NCBI GenBank assembly: GCA_019119165.1
Contig: DWXO01000047.1
Span: 35,738 to 99,737, forward strand
DNA length: 64,000 nucleotides
Origin: Candidatus Flavonifractor intestinigallinarum
GTDB taxonomy: Bacteria; Bacillota; Clostridia; Oscillospirales; Oscillospiraceae
Direction: 5' to 3'
Below the pieces are notes generated by a model. The model was not told the DNA's origin and made no database searches. It was given only the letters and a program-made list of their open reading frames with translations. The position numbers were made by a program, and so were the translations under genes. Of the stretch, positions 41,679-49,702 are shown piece after piece. Within the stretch, counting starts at the first letter, position 1. Each line of letters opens with the position of its first letter.

Positions 41679-42593
41679 TTATACCATGCCGCGCAGCTTT
41701 GTCAACACCGCCTCAAACCAATCGGGCAGCGGGCACTCCAGGGTGACCCGTTCCCCGGTGCGGGGGTGGATGAAGGACAGCCGCCGGGCGTGGAGGCACT
41801 GGCCTGCCAGCCCCGGCCAGGGCTTTTTGGACCCGTACACCACGTCCCCCAGCAGAGGGTGACCGATGTAGGCCATGTGGACCCGGATCTGGTGGGTGCG
41901 CCCGGTCTCCAGGCGGCACTGGATATGGGTATAGCCGTTCAGATGCTCCAGCACCGACCAGTGGGTCACCGCCCGCCGGCCCTGGAGCTTGTTGACCGCC
42001 ATCTTCTTCCGGTCGGTGGGGTGGCGGAAGATGGGGGCGTCCACGGTGCCCGACTCGTCCTTTAAATTGCCCACGCACACCGCCTCGTATTCCCGGTACA
42101 GGGAGTGGTCCTGGAGCTGCTCGGCCAGAGACAGGTGGGCAAAATCGTTTTTGGCGGCAATGATCAGCCCCGAGGTGTCCCGGTCGATGCGGTGGACAAT
42201 GCCGGGGCGCAGCTCTCCGTTGATTCCGGAGAGGGAATTGCCGCAGTGATATAACAGTGCGTTGACCAAAGTGCCGTCGGGGTGACCGGCGGCGGGGTGG
42301 ACCACCAGGCCCACCGGCTTGTTGACGGCGATCACGTCGTCGTCCTCGTAGATCACGTCCAGGGGGATGTCCTGGGGGAGCACGTCGATGGAGGCGGGGT
42401 CGGGCAGAGCCAGCACCAGCTGGTCCCCCGGGCTGGTTTTGTAGTTCTTCTTCACCGGCAGGCCGCCCAGGGTAACCGCCCCCTCCTCCAGCAGCCGCTG
42501 GGCCGCCGAGCGGGTCAGTTCGGGCAGCATCCGGGCCAGGAACTGGTCGGCCCGTTCTCCCGCCCGGTCGGCGGTGAGATGCAGGGGGGTCAT
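41679..42593 (-). CDS. rluD: RluD-family 23S rRNA pseudouridine synthase
   Basis: ATG 42593, overlapping the lspA stop (ATGA), gives 304 residues. An N-terminal S4 domain (ADQFLARMLPELTRSAAQRLLEEG) is followed by the catalytic domain with HRIDRDTSGLIIAAKND, which holds the catalytic Asp, and the RTHQIRVHMAYIGHPLLGD motif. It modifies uridines in the large ribosomal RNA. The exact target (RluD or YlyB-like) is not certain. Co-transcribed with lspA as in most Firmicutes. Confidence 0.93.
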   Translation of the reverse strand: MTPLHLTADRAGERADQFLARMLPELTRSAAQRLLEEGAVTLGGLPVKKNYKTSPGDQLVLALPDPASIDVLPQDIPLDVIYEDDDVIAVNKPVGLVVHPAAGHPDGTLVNALLYHCGNSLSGINGELRPGIVHRIDRDTSGLIIAAKNDFAHLSLAEQLQDHSLYREYEAVCVGNLKDESGTVDAPIFRHPTDRKKMAVNKLQGRRAVTHWSVLEHLNGYTHIQCRLETGRTHQIRVHMAYIGHPLLGDVVYGSKKPWPGLAGQCLHARRLSFIHPRTGERVTLECPLPDWFEAVLTKLRGMV

Positions 42594-43045
42594 GCCTTGT
42601 CCTCCTCTTTGCAGAACAGCAGGAAGTAGACGCAGAAGGCGATGCCGCCGCACACAATGCAGATATCCGCCACATTGAAGATGGGGAAGTTCATAAACAG
42701 GGTCTGGAACATATCGGTGACGTAGCCCAGGAAGAGCCGGTCAATGAGGTTGCCCACCGCCCCGGCCAGCACCAGGGCCAGGGACACCATGCCGAAGGGG
42801 TGGTTAAAGGTCTTTCTGACCATCAGCACGATGATGAGTACCGAGGCCGCCGCCGAGATCAGGGTGAGAATCCAGGTGTGTTCCTCAAAGATGGAGAAGG
42901 CCGCGCCGGTGTTCTTATAGTAGGTCAGCTGAAGGATGTGGGGCAAAAAGGGCACGCTGCCCCCCTCGGTGATGTTGAGGCGGACCAGTACCTTCACCAG
43001 CTGATCCAGGCCCACCAGGGCGGCGGCCAAAATGGCATAGAGCAT
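42590..43045 (-). CDS. lspA: Lipoprotein signal peptidase
   Basis: ATG 43045 behind AGGAGCC gives 151 residues with four membrane segments. The catalytic aspartates lie in GAVGNLIDRL and FNVADICI, with the YYKNTGAAFSIF signature before them. It removes the signal peptide from prolipoproteins. It is translationally coupled to rluD. Confidence 0.96.
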   Translation of the reverse strand: MLYAILAAALVGLDQLVKVLVRLNITEGGSVPFLPHILQLTYYKNTGAAFSIFEEHTWILTLISAAASVLIIVLMVRKTFNHPFGMVSLALVLAGAVGNLIDRLFLGYVTDMFQTLFMNFPIFNVADICIVCGGIAFCVYFLLFCKEEDKA

Positions 43046-43105
43046 AGTTTTTAGGCTCCTTTGACAGATCGTTCCTCTCATTGTAACACGGACGGCCCTA
43101 AGGGG

Positions 43106-43285
43106 TCAATCCTCGGCGGGAACGGGGATCTCCCCGTGCTCCTGCTCGTACTGGTTCAGATAGGATTCCACCGCAATGCACAGCTGCATATTGATGGAGC
43201 GCCTTCCCTCCTTGGCAAGGACGCGAATTTTATTCATATACTGCTCTTCCAGGCGCAGGGGATATGGATTGGACTGGACAGACAT
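43106..43285 (-). CDS. Small Arc/ribbon-helix-helix-like protein
   Basis: ATG 43285 behind AGGAGTG gives 59 residues starting MSVQSNPYPLRLEEQYMNKI. The segment PYPLRLEEQYMNKIRVLAKE followed by SINMQLCIAVESYLNQYE fits the beta-strand plus two-helix Arc fold. It is divergent from a second RHH-like gene, with a dyad and two promoters between. It is probably a DNA-binding regulator; no toxin gene is adjacent, so an antitoxin role is not supported. Confidence 0.7.
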   Translation of the reverse strand: MSVQSNPYPLRLEEQYMNKIRVLAKEGRRSINMQLCIAVESYLNQYEQEHGEIPVPAED

Positions 43286-43334
43286 ATTCGTCACTCCTAA
43301 TGACTCTAATAGATGCTATCATCATATCTTTTGC

Positions 43335-43402
43335 CTATTTTCTGTACAATAGTTCTTAAAGATACAAAAAGATATTGACTGTATCTATTTGAGTGCTATT
43401 AT
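43335..43402. promoter_or_regulatory. Divergent promoters and dyad between two RHH genes
   Basis: On the plus strand TTGACT-N16-TATTAT reads to the 43425 gene. On the minus strand TTGTAC-N17-TATGAT reads to the 43285 gene. A dyad AGATACA-N13-TGTATCT (43360-43386) covers the plus -35 and could be an operator for one of the RHH proteins. Confidence 0.5.
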
Positions 43403-43424
43403 AGGAATCAAAGGAGGGACTGGT

Positions 43425-43613
43425 ATGGAAGGTGAACAGAGGACGCAAAAAATTTTGATCCAGGTGACCCCGGAGACAAAGGAAAAGGCGGCCTGGCTGG
43501 CCCGGCAGTCCTGCCGGAGCCTGTCCGCCTATGTCCGCCAGCTCCTTCGGGTGCAGATTCGGGACTATGAGGCGGAAAACGGGCCCATCCATCGGGACGG
43601 CGGGCGACCATAA
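43425..43613 (+). CDS. Small ribbon-helix-helix-like protein ending in a repeat
   Basis: ATG 43425 behind AAAGGAGGG gives 62 residues. ILIQVTPETKEKAAWLARQS followed by RSLSAYVRQLLRVQIRDYE fits an RHH DNA-binding fold. The last residues and the TAA stop come from a family B repeat, so the C-terminus was probably altered by repeat insertion. Function unknown. Confidence 0.68.
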   Translation: MEGEQRTQKILIQVTPETKEKAAWLARQSCRSLSAYVRQLLRVQIRDYEAENGPIHRDGGRP

Positions 43614-43811
43614 AGGTCGCCCCTACGCTTCTGCTGGCAGGCGGGCCGATGAGGGCATCGGCCCCTACGGGAAATACCGGGCGCCCCGTCTGTTGTAGGG
43701 GCGGGTGCCCACACCCGCCCGGGCCTCTGCGCCGGATTACGGCAAAGGACGGCGGGCCGATGAGGGCATCGGCCCCTACTGCCTGTAGGGGCGGCCTTTA
43801 TGGCCGCCCGC
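43601..43811. repeat. Cluster of five family B palindromic repeats
   Basis: Five units lie in 210 bp: GGGCGACCATAAAGGTCGCCC (43602-43622), GGGCCGATGAGGGCATCGGC units at 43643 and 43755, GTAGGGGCGGGTGCCCACAC at 43695, and GTAGGGGCGGCCTTTATGGC at 43785. Each has the GTAGGGGC/GCCCCTAC edge on one side. The 243-bp gap between the RHH gene and ileS holds only these and the ileS terminator. Confidence 0.9.
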
Positions 43812-43846
43812 AAAAAAAGGACGCCGCTTCTGCGGCGTCCTTTTTG
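43812..43846 (-). terminator. ileS intrinsic terminator
   Basis: AAAAAGGACGCCGC pairs with GCGGCGTCCTTTTT around TTCT; minus-strand T-run is CCTTTTTTTG. Confidence 0.9.
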
Positions 43847-43856
43847 ACAATATGGG

Positions 43857-46652
43857 TTATTCCCCGACAACAGCGGCGCAGCGGGGGCACAGCTCGGCGT
43901 GATGGCCGTCGGTGCCGATGGCGTCGTTGTGGTTCCAGCAGCGGGGGCACTTGGGAGCCTCGGACAGCTTGACGGCGATGGTGCAGGGGATGAGGCACTC
44001 CTCGTTCTTCTCCCCTTCCACGCTGTCGGTGGTGACGGTGACCTTGGACACGATGCACAGGGAGGCCAGGTCCACGTCCTTCAGGAAGGTGGCGTCCTCC
44101 GCGGACACGGAGACAGTCACCTCGGTGTCCTGGGCCTTCTTGAACACACCGGCGTTGCGGGCGTTCTCCAGAGCCTTGTTGACGGCGTCACGGAGGGCCA
44201 CCAGCTTGGCCCAGCGGTCCTTGGCGGCCTCGTCCAGGGCGAAGGCGGCGTTGTCGGCGGGCATATCGTTGAGCAGCACGCTCTCGGCGTCCACGCCGGA
44301 GGCGTGCTTCATGGCGTGCCAGATCTCGTCGGAGGTGAAGGCCAGGATGGGGGCCACCAGGCGGGTCATGCCGTCCAGGATATAGTAGAGGGCGGTCTGG
44401 GCGGAGCGGCGCTCTTCCTCGCTGCCGCAGTACAGCCGGTCCTTGATGATGTCCAGGTAGAAGTTGGACATATCCACCACGCAGAAGTTGTAAATAGCAC
44501 GGTACACGCCGTGGAACTCGTAGCGGTCGTAGGCGGCCCGGACGTTCTTCACCAGCTCGTTGAGGCAGTGGAGGGCGTAGCGGTCCAGATCCATCAGCCC
44601 CTCCACCGGCACCAGGTTGGCGTCGGGATCGAAGTCGCACAGGTTGCCCAGCATATAGCGGGCGGTGTTGCGGATCTTCAGGTAGGCCTGGGAGAGCTGC
44701 TTCATGATCTCCTTGGAGATACGCATATCCTGGGTGTAGTCGGCGGAGGCCACCCACAGGCGGAGCATATCGGCGCCGTACTCCTTGATGACCTCATCGG
44801 GGGCCACGGCGTTGCCCAGGGACTTGTGCATGGCCTTGCCCTCGCCGTCCACGGTCCAGCCGTGGGTGGCGATCTGGTGGTAGGGGGCCACGCCGTTGAC
44901 GGCGATGGAGGTGAGCATGGAGGACTGGAACCAGCCGCGGTACTGGTCGCCGCCCTCCAGGTAGAGGTCGGCGGGATACTTCAGGTAGGGGCGCTCGGCT
45001 GCCACGGCGGCCCAGGTGGAGCCGGAGTCGAACCACACGTCCATGATGTCGGACTCCTTGGAGAAGTGGGTCTTGCCGCACTTGGGGCACACAAAGCCCT
45101 CGGGCAGCAGGTCCTTGGGCTCACGGTCAAACCACACGTTGGAGCCGTGCTGGCGGAAGAGGTCGGCCACATGGGCGATGGTCTCGGGGGTGACGATGTC
45201 GGCGCCGCAGTCATCGCAGTAGAAGATGGGGATGGGCACGCCCCACACACGCTGGCGGGAAATGCACCAGTCGTTGCGCTCGGAGATCATGGAGATCATG
45301 CGCTCCTTGCCCCAGCCGGGGTGCCACTGAATGTCGTCGCAGGCCTTGACGGCGGTATCCTTGATGGCGTCCACGGAGCAGAACCACTGCTCGGTGGCAC
45401 GGTAGATGATGGGATTCTTGCACCGCCAGCAGTGGGGGTAGGAGTGAGTGATGTTCTCCTTGGCCACCAGGAAGCCTTCCTTCTCCAGGTCCTCCACCAC
45501 CATGTCGTTGCCCTTGGCGTAGAACTGGCCGTTGTAGCGCTCGTCGGTCATGACGCCCTTGGCGTTGACGGGCACGGGCACGCCGATGTGGGTGAGGCCG
45601 GCCTTGTCGTATTGCTGGCAGATCTGGAAGTCCTCGGCGCCGAAGCCGGGGGCGGTGTGGACGCAGCCGGAACCGGCGTCCAGGGTGACGTGCTCGCCGT
45701 TGAGGATGACGGACTCACGGTCGAAGAGGGGGTGAGTGGCGGTCATCAGCTCAAACTCGCTGCCCTTGAGGGTGGCCAGCACCTGGCAGGCCTCATAGTC
45801 GATGTGAGCGGCCTTGCATACGCTCTCGGCCAGGTCCTTGGCCAGGACATACACGTCGCCGGAGGGCACCTGGAGCAGCACATAGTCGAACTCGGCGTTG
45901 AGGCAGATGGCGAAGTTGCCGGGGATGGTCCAGGGGGTGGTGGTCCAGATCACGAAGTAGGTCTTGGACAGGTCGGCGTACTGACCCAGCTTGCCCTTGT
46001 CGTCCCGGACGGGGAATTTCACGAAGATGGTGGTACAGGGGTCGTCGGCGTACTCGATCTCGGCCTCGGCCAGAGCGGTCTGGTCGGCGGGGCACCAGTA
46101 CACCGGCTTCATGCCCTTGTAGATCAGGCCCTTCTCGGCCATCTTGCCAAAGACCTCGATCTGCTTGGCCTCAAACTCGGGCAGCAGGGTGATATAGGGG
46201 TTGTCCCACTCGCCCAGCACACCCAGGCGCTTAAACTGCTCGGTCATCTTGGCAATATAGCTCTCGGCGTACTCCCGGCACTTGGTGCGGAACTGAGCGG
46301 TGGTCATCTCGTCCCGCTTGACCTTCTTGTCCTTGAGGACGGCGGACTCGATGGGCAGGCCGTGGGTGTCCCAGCCGGGCACGTAGGGGGCATAATGGCC
46401 GGTCATGTTCTTGTGCTTGACGATGATATCCTTCAGGATCTTGTTCAGGGCGGTGCCGATGTGGATGTTGCCGTTGGCGTAGGGCGGGCCGTCGTGGAGG
46501 ACGAAGCTGGGCTTGCCCTCGTTGCGCTTGACCATTTTGTTGTAGAGGTCGTGGTCGTACATCTCCTGGAGCATATCGGGCTCGCGCTTGGGCAGGCCTG
46601 CCCGCATGGGGAAGTCGGTCTGGGGCAGGTGGACGGTCTGGTTGTAGTCCAT
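43857..46652 (-). CDS. ileS: Isoleucyl-tRNA synthetase
   Basis: This 931-residue class I synthetase has the HIGH-region PPYANGNIHIGTALN (about 55-69), the editing (CP1) domain with TWTTTPWTIPGN-like WTTTPWTIPG, the KMSKS-region KAMHKSLGNAV (about 590), and a C-terminal zinc motif CPRCWNHNDA...CPRCA. It is the bacterial IleS1-type length. The leader has a T-box with an ATC specifier, and repeat A4 lies between the T-box terminator and the start codon. AAAGGAGAACC precedes the ATG. Confidence 0.97.
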   Translation of the reverse strand: MDYNQTVHLPQTDFPMRAGLPKREPDMLQEMYDHDLYNKMVKRNEGKPSFVLHDGPPYANGNIHIGTALNKILKDIIVKHKNMTGHYAPYVPGWDTHGLPIESAVLKDKKVKRDEMTTAQFRTKCREYAESYIAKMTEQFKRLGVLGEWDNPYITLLPEFEAKQIEVFGKMAEKGLIYKGMKPVYWCPADQTALAEAEIEYADDPCTTIFVKFPVRDDKGKLGQYADLSKTYFVIWTTTPWTIPGNFAICLNAEFDYVLLQVPSGDVYVLAKDLAESVCKAAHIDYEACQVLATLKGSEFELMTATHPLFDRESVILNGEHVTLDAGSGCVHTAPGFGAEDFQICQQYDKAGLTHIGVPVPVNAKGVMTDERYNGQFYAKGNDMVVEDLEKEGFLVAKENITHSYPHCWRCKNPIIYRATEQWFCSVDAIKDTAVKACDDIQWHPGWGKERMISMISERNDWCISRQRVWGVPIPIFYCDDCGADIVTPETIAHVADLFRQHGSNVWFDREPKDLLPEGFVCPKCGKTHFSKESDIMDVWFDSGSTWAAVAAERPYLKYPADLYLEGGDQYRGWFQSSMLTSIAVNGVAPYHQIATHGWTVDGEGKAMHKSLGNAVAPDEVIKEYGADMLRLWVASADYTQDMRISKEIMKQLSQAYLKIRNTARYMLGNLCDFDPDANLVPVEGLMDLDRYALHCLNELVKNVRAAYDRYEFHGVYRAIYNFCVVDMSNFYLDIIKDRLYCGSEEERRSAQTALYYILDGMTRLVAPILAFTSDEIWHAMKHASGVDAESVLLNDMPADNAAFALDEAAKDRWAKLVALRDAVNKALENARNAGVFKKAQDTEVTVSVSAEDATFLKDVDLASLCIVSKVTVTTDSVEGEKNEECLIPCTIAVKLSEAPKCPRCWNHNDAIGTDGHHAELCPRCAAVVGE

Positions 46653-46696
46653 GGTGGTTCTCCTTTATTTTGAAATTAAAATAACACATGGGGAAA

Positions 46697-46812
46697 ACCT
46701 TCTCCCCTCAGGGGAGAAGGTGGCCCAGGGGGCCGGATGAGGGGGCGCAGGCAAGAGGGAGCCCCTCATCAGTCAGCCTGCGGCTGCCAGCTTCCCCCCA
46801 CAGGGGGGAAGC
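46697..46812 (+). repeat. Family A palindromic repeat, copy A4
   Basis: This full copy (ACCTTCTCCCCTCAGGGGAG start, GCTTCCCCCC...GGGGGGAAGC end) lies in the ileS mRNA leader, between the T-box terminator and the ribosome binding site. Confidence 0.92.
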
Positions 46813-46822
46813 CAGAGCAAAC

Positions 46823-47066
46823 AAAAAGCGCCTTCGTCTCTCAAGAGACAAAGGCGCACACCTCTGCGGTACCACTCTCGTTGTCCCGGGCATACCGGGA
46901 CCGCTCGACAGCCTGTAACGGGGCCAGCCGGGGCCGCTTACTGAGTTCGGCGGCCATGCTCGGAGGTGATCTTCCCGGCCCGTCCTGTCCGCCTTGCACC
47001 AAAACGGCGGCTCTCTGCGCAGGGTTGGGGGCGGTACTCGTCCTCGTCACAGCATTTTACAGATGA
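46823..47066 (-). promoter_or_regulatory. T-box riboswitch of ileS (ATC specifier)
   Basis: On the minus strand the leader has the stem I start GACGAGGACGAGTACCG, a specifier-loop region GGGAAGATCACCTCCGAGCA with ATC (Ile) as specifier, and the T-box core GAGAGTGGTACCGC. An intrinsic terminator follows, GCGCCTTTGTCTC...GAGACGAAGGCGC then TTTTTG. Uncharged tRNA-Ile would stabilise the antiterminator and allow ileS transcription. Confidence 0.92.
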
Positions 47067-47104
47067 AAATGACTGGGAGACGCCCATTTTCGGCGTCTCC
47101 CAGT

Positions 47105-47133
47105 ATCTTACCTGTTTGCAAGGCTTCTGTCAA
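47105..47133 (-). promoter_or_regulatory. ileS promoter
   Basis: Minus-strand TTGACA (47128-47133) and TAAGAT (47105-47110) are 17 bp apart. A hairpin ACTGGGAGACGCC...GGCGTCTCCCAGT (47072-47105) starts at the predicted transcript 5' end and may also end VOC transcripts. Confidence 0.75.
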
Positions 47134-47139
47134 GGGGTT

Positions 47140-47499
47140 TTACCCCTTTTGCATCAGTTGAACGGTAAGTCCGTCCGGACCGGTGAGGAAACAGAAGCGG
47201 ACCCCGGGGTGGGGCTCATGAATGGGGCTGGGGTTCAGCCCGGCGGCCTCCGCCCGGGCACGCTCCCCGTCCAGGTCGGCCACGGCAAAGCCCAGGGACA
47301 GACCGGCGTAACGGACGTCGGAGTGGCCCGCGCCCTGGATCAGCTCCACGGCGGTCTCCCCCTCCCCGCCGGAGAGGAAGGCGAAGCTGGAATCCCCCAC
47401 CGTGAACCGGCGGAGGACCTTCAGGCCGGTCCAGTCCTCCAGAAAGGAAAGAGAAGCCTCCAGGTCGGTGACGTAAAGGGTGGTGTGCAGATAGCGCAT
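47140..47499 (-). CDS. VOC-family (glyoxalase-like) protein
   Basis: ATG 47499, 6 nt behind GGAGGT, gives 119 residues. The protein has the glyoxalase I fold: MRYLHTTLYVTDLEASLSFL, VELIQGAGHSDV, and HEPHPGVRFCFLTGPDGLTV. Putative metal ligands are His6, Glu in VELIQ and Glu in IHEP. It resembles lactoylglutathione lyase, but Firmicutes generally lack glutathione, so another thiol adduct or a different reaction is possible. Confidence 0.82.
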   Translation of the reverse strand: MRYLHTTLYVTDLEASLSFLEDWTGLKVLRRFTVGDSSFAFLSGGEGETAVELIQGAGHSDVRYAGLSLGFAVADLDGERARAEAAGLNPSPIHEPHPGVRFCFLTGPDGLTVQLMQKG

Positions 47500-47516
47500 G
47501 ATCATACCTCCAGATC

Positions 47517-47547
47517 AAAAAGAGGCGCCGCGGAAAACCGCGGCGCC
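47517..47547 (-). terminator. divIVA intrinsic terminator
   Basis: GGCGCCGCGG pairs with CCGCGGCGCC around TTTT; minus-strand tail is TCTTTTTG. Confidence 0.88.
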
Positions 47548-47570
47548 TTCCGTCATGGCTTGTCAGCGGT

Positions 47571-48308
47571 TCAGCGGATCTCGTAGTCCTTGCCGAACTG
47601 CAGGTTGTCAAAGTCGATGCGGCGGGTGGGCTCCTCCACCACGTCGTCCTCGTCCTCCTCCGCCGGAGGGGCGGCGGGGGCCTTCCGGCCGCTGAGCTCC
47701 ATCAGCTCGTCGTACAGGCTGCTCTCCTTGGCGGCCTCGGGGGCTTTGGGGGCGGACAGGTCGGTGGTGTCCTCCTGCTCCTTCTGGAGGATGCGCTCCA
47801 CGTTCTCCTCGATGTCCCGGGCGGTGTCTCCCACCGGGTCCACCGACACGGGGGCGGAGGCGGTCAGCTTGGACAGGCCGCTCAAAAAGTCCATCTCATG
47901 CTGGTGGAGCTCCTTCAGCTTGCCCACATAGGCGGCGGTGGACTGCTGGGCGGCCACCAGACGCATCTGCTCGTCCCGGATGGCCTGCTGCAGCTCGGCC
48001 ATGCGGGCCTTGGCGTCCACCTCGGCGTTCTGCATCAGCTGGTTGCGCTTGCTCTCGGCCTCGGCCACCAGATCGTCCGCCATCTTCTGGGCGGTCATCA
48101 GGGCCTTGCGCATGGCGTCCTCGGTGGAGCGGTACTCCTCCACCTTCTCCACCAGCACCTTCATCTTGGCTTTCAGGGTAGCGTTTTCCTTGTAGAGGGT
48201 GGTGTAATCCGCCGTCAGAATATCCAGGAATTCGTCCACCATCGACATATTGTATCCGTTAAACGCCTTGGTAAAGGCGTGTTCCGAGACTTCCTGCGGC
48301 GTAAGCAT
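47571..48308 (-). CDS. divIVA: Cell division/septum placement protein DivIVA
   Basis: The 245-residue protein begins MLTPQEVSEHAFTKAFNGYN, the lipid-binding N-terminal domain of DivIVA. A coiled coil follows (about 30-140), then an acidic, low-complexity C-terminus. It marks curved membranes at poles and septa and recruits partners. It sits next to sepF and upstream of ileS, as in many Firmicutes. GGGGGAATC precedes the ATG and a terminator follows. Confidence 0.95.
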   Translation of the reverse strand: MLTPQEVSEHAFTKAFNGYNMSMVDEFLDILTADYTTLYKENATLKAKMKVLVEKVEEYRSTEDAMRKALMTAQKMADDLVAEAESKRNQLMQNAEVDAKARMAELQQAIRDEQMRLVAAQQSTAAYVGKLKELHQHEMDFLSGLSKLTASAPVSVDPVGDTARDIEENVERILQKEQEDTTDLSAPKAPEAAKESSLYDELMELSGRKAPAAPPAEEDEDDVVEEPTRRIDFDNLQFGKDYEIR

Positions 48309-48383
48309 AGGTTGATTCCCCCTGATTATTTGAATATCGTTACCGGTACGGCGGGCAGTCCGGGAGGCCCGCCCCGCCTGTCA

Positions 48384-48893
48384 TTAAAAATACAGCCCGT
48401 TGTTTTCTAACTCGTCGATGAGATCGCCCAGAATGTCCACATTGTAGGGCGTGATGATGTAGGTGGAGATAGCCACCTTCTTGATCTTGCCCTCGTTGGC
48501 GTAGGCCACGCCGGACAGGAAGTCCAGCAGACGGCGGGCGATGTCCTTGTTGGTGGACTCCAGATTGAGGACCACGGTGCGCTTCTCCCGCAGGTGGTCG
48601 GCGATCTCGCTGGCGTTCTCAAAGCGCTCGGGCTTCACCAGCACCACCTGCAGCTGGGTGGTGGTGTGGATGTTGACCACCTTGTTGCTGCGGCGTTCGT
48701 TATCCAGAGAATAGAGGCTGCCGGTGGACTCCTGAGCGGCCTGACTCTTGGCGCTCTTGCGCTCGGAGCGGTCGCCGCCGGTGCGGTCCATCCGCTCGCT
48801 GCGGGAGACAGGCTCGAAGTCGTCCTCGTAGTCGTCCTCGGGCTCGTCCTCATAGGGGCGGGCCAGCCGCCGCAGTTCGTCAAACAATCCCAT
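48384..48893 (-). CDS. sepF: Cell division protein SepF
   Basis: This 169-residue protein has an N-terminal amphipathic helix (MGLFDELRRLARPYED) for membrane binding, a charged linker, and the conserved SepF core QLQVVLVKPERFENASEIAD, RRLLDFLSGVAYANEG, ending YIITPYNVDILG. It tethers FtsZ to the membrane. AGGAGGTAACC precedes the ATG. It lies between yggS and divIVA. Confidence 0.96.
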   Translation of the reverse strand: MGLFDELRRLARPYEDEPEDDYEDDFEPVSRSERMDRTGGDRSERKSAKSQAAQESTGSLYSLDNERRSNKVVNIHTTTQLQVVLVKPERFENASEIADHLREKRTVVLNLESTNKDIARRLLDFLSGVAYANEGKIKKVAISTYIITPYNVDILGDLIDELENNGLYF

Positions 48894-48916
48894 ATTCGGT
48901 TACCTCCTGAATCCTA

Positions 48917-49624
48917 TCAAGCTTTATGCATGGGAGGGCGGGGGCCGAACAGGGCGGTGCCTACCCGCACCAGGGTGGCGCCCTCACGGACGGCGTCCTC
49001 ATAATCGCCGCTCATTCCCATGGAAAGACAGTCGATTGTGGTTCCATTATCCGGCATCTTGCTGCTTATGTCAACAAAAAGCTGTCGCATTTTCGCAAAA
49101 AAGGGCCGGTTGCCGTCGGGTCCCTCGGCCACCGGAGGAATGGCCATCAGCCCCCGGAGATTCACATGGGGACAGGCTGCCGCCTTCTGGGCCAGAGCGG
49201 GCAGCTCCTCGGGGGAGATACCGCTTTTGGACTCCTCCCCGCCGATGTTGATCTCCAGCAGAATGTCCTGTACCAGGTCCAGCTTGGCGGCCTGCGCCTC
49301 GATGGCGTCCAGCAGATGCTCCGAACCCACCGACTCGATGAGGTCCACCCGGCCCACCACCTGCTTGACCTTGTTGGTCTGGAGATGGCCGATGAAGTGA
49401 AGGGCGGCTCCGGCATAGGCGTCGTCGTCCAGATGGGCGGTCATTTCCTGTACCCGGTTCTCTCCGCAGATGGTCACTCCGGCGGCAATGGCCTGCCGGA
49501 TGGTGTCCGAGGTCTGGACCTTGGTGGCGGCCACCAGGGTGATCTCGGACGGGTCCCGGCCCACCTCACGGGCCGCGGCGGCGATGTTGGCCTTGACCTG
49601 CGCTACTTTCTCTTCCAGGGACAT
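48917..49624 (-). CDS. yggS: YggS/YlmE-family pyridoxal phosphate homeostasis protein
   Basis: ATG 49624 behind GGAGGTGCC gives 235 residues. It is a single-domain PLP-binding TIM barrel with the PLP lysine in LVAATKVQT (about residue 36), HFIGHLQTNKVKQV, SVGS and LSMGMSGDYEDAVREGATLVRVG. It has no racemase activity in characterised homologues and buffers PLP. Genomic position upstream of sepF is conserved. Confidence 0.95.
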   Translation of the reverse strand: MSLEEKVAQVKANIAAAAREVGRDPSEITLVAATKVQTSDTIRQAIAAGVTICGENRVQEMTAHLDDDAYAGAALHFIGHLQTNKVKQVVGRVDLIESVGSEHLLDAIEAQAAKLDLVQDILLEINIGGEESKSGISPEELPALAQKAAACPHVNLRGLMAIPPVAEGPDGNRPFFAKMRQLFVDISSKMPDNGTTIDCLSMGMSGDYEDAVREGATLVRVGTALFGPRPPMHKA

Positions 49625-49702
49625 GATAGGCACCTCCAAAAAATACACACATAATAAGGCAAAACCGTCTGCGCGTCTGGGGCGCAGCGGGATCGTCCCA
49701 AC

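Noticed and set aside
43106-43613. Toxin-antitoxin locus
   Set aside because: Two antitoxin-like RHH genes are present but no toxin reading frame is adjacent to either.
43601-43811. Possible CRISPR array
   Set aside because: Units are palindromes of differing sequence, with irregular gaps and no conserved direct repeat or cas genes; they belong to family B repeats.
43899-46673. 924-residue plus-strand ORF antisense to ileS
   Set aside because: Low-complexity Val/Gly/His/Leu-rich translation typical of the antisense frame of a high-GC gene; ileS on the other strand has all synthetase motifs.
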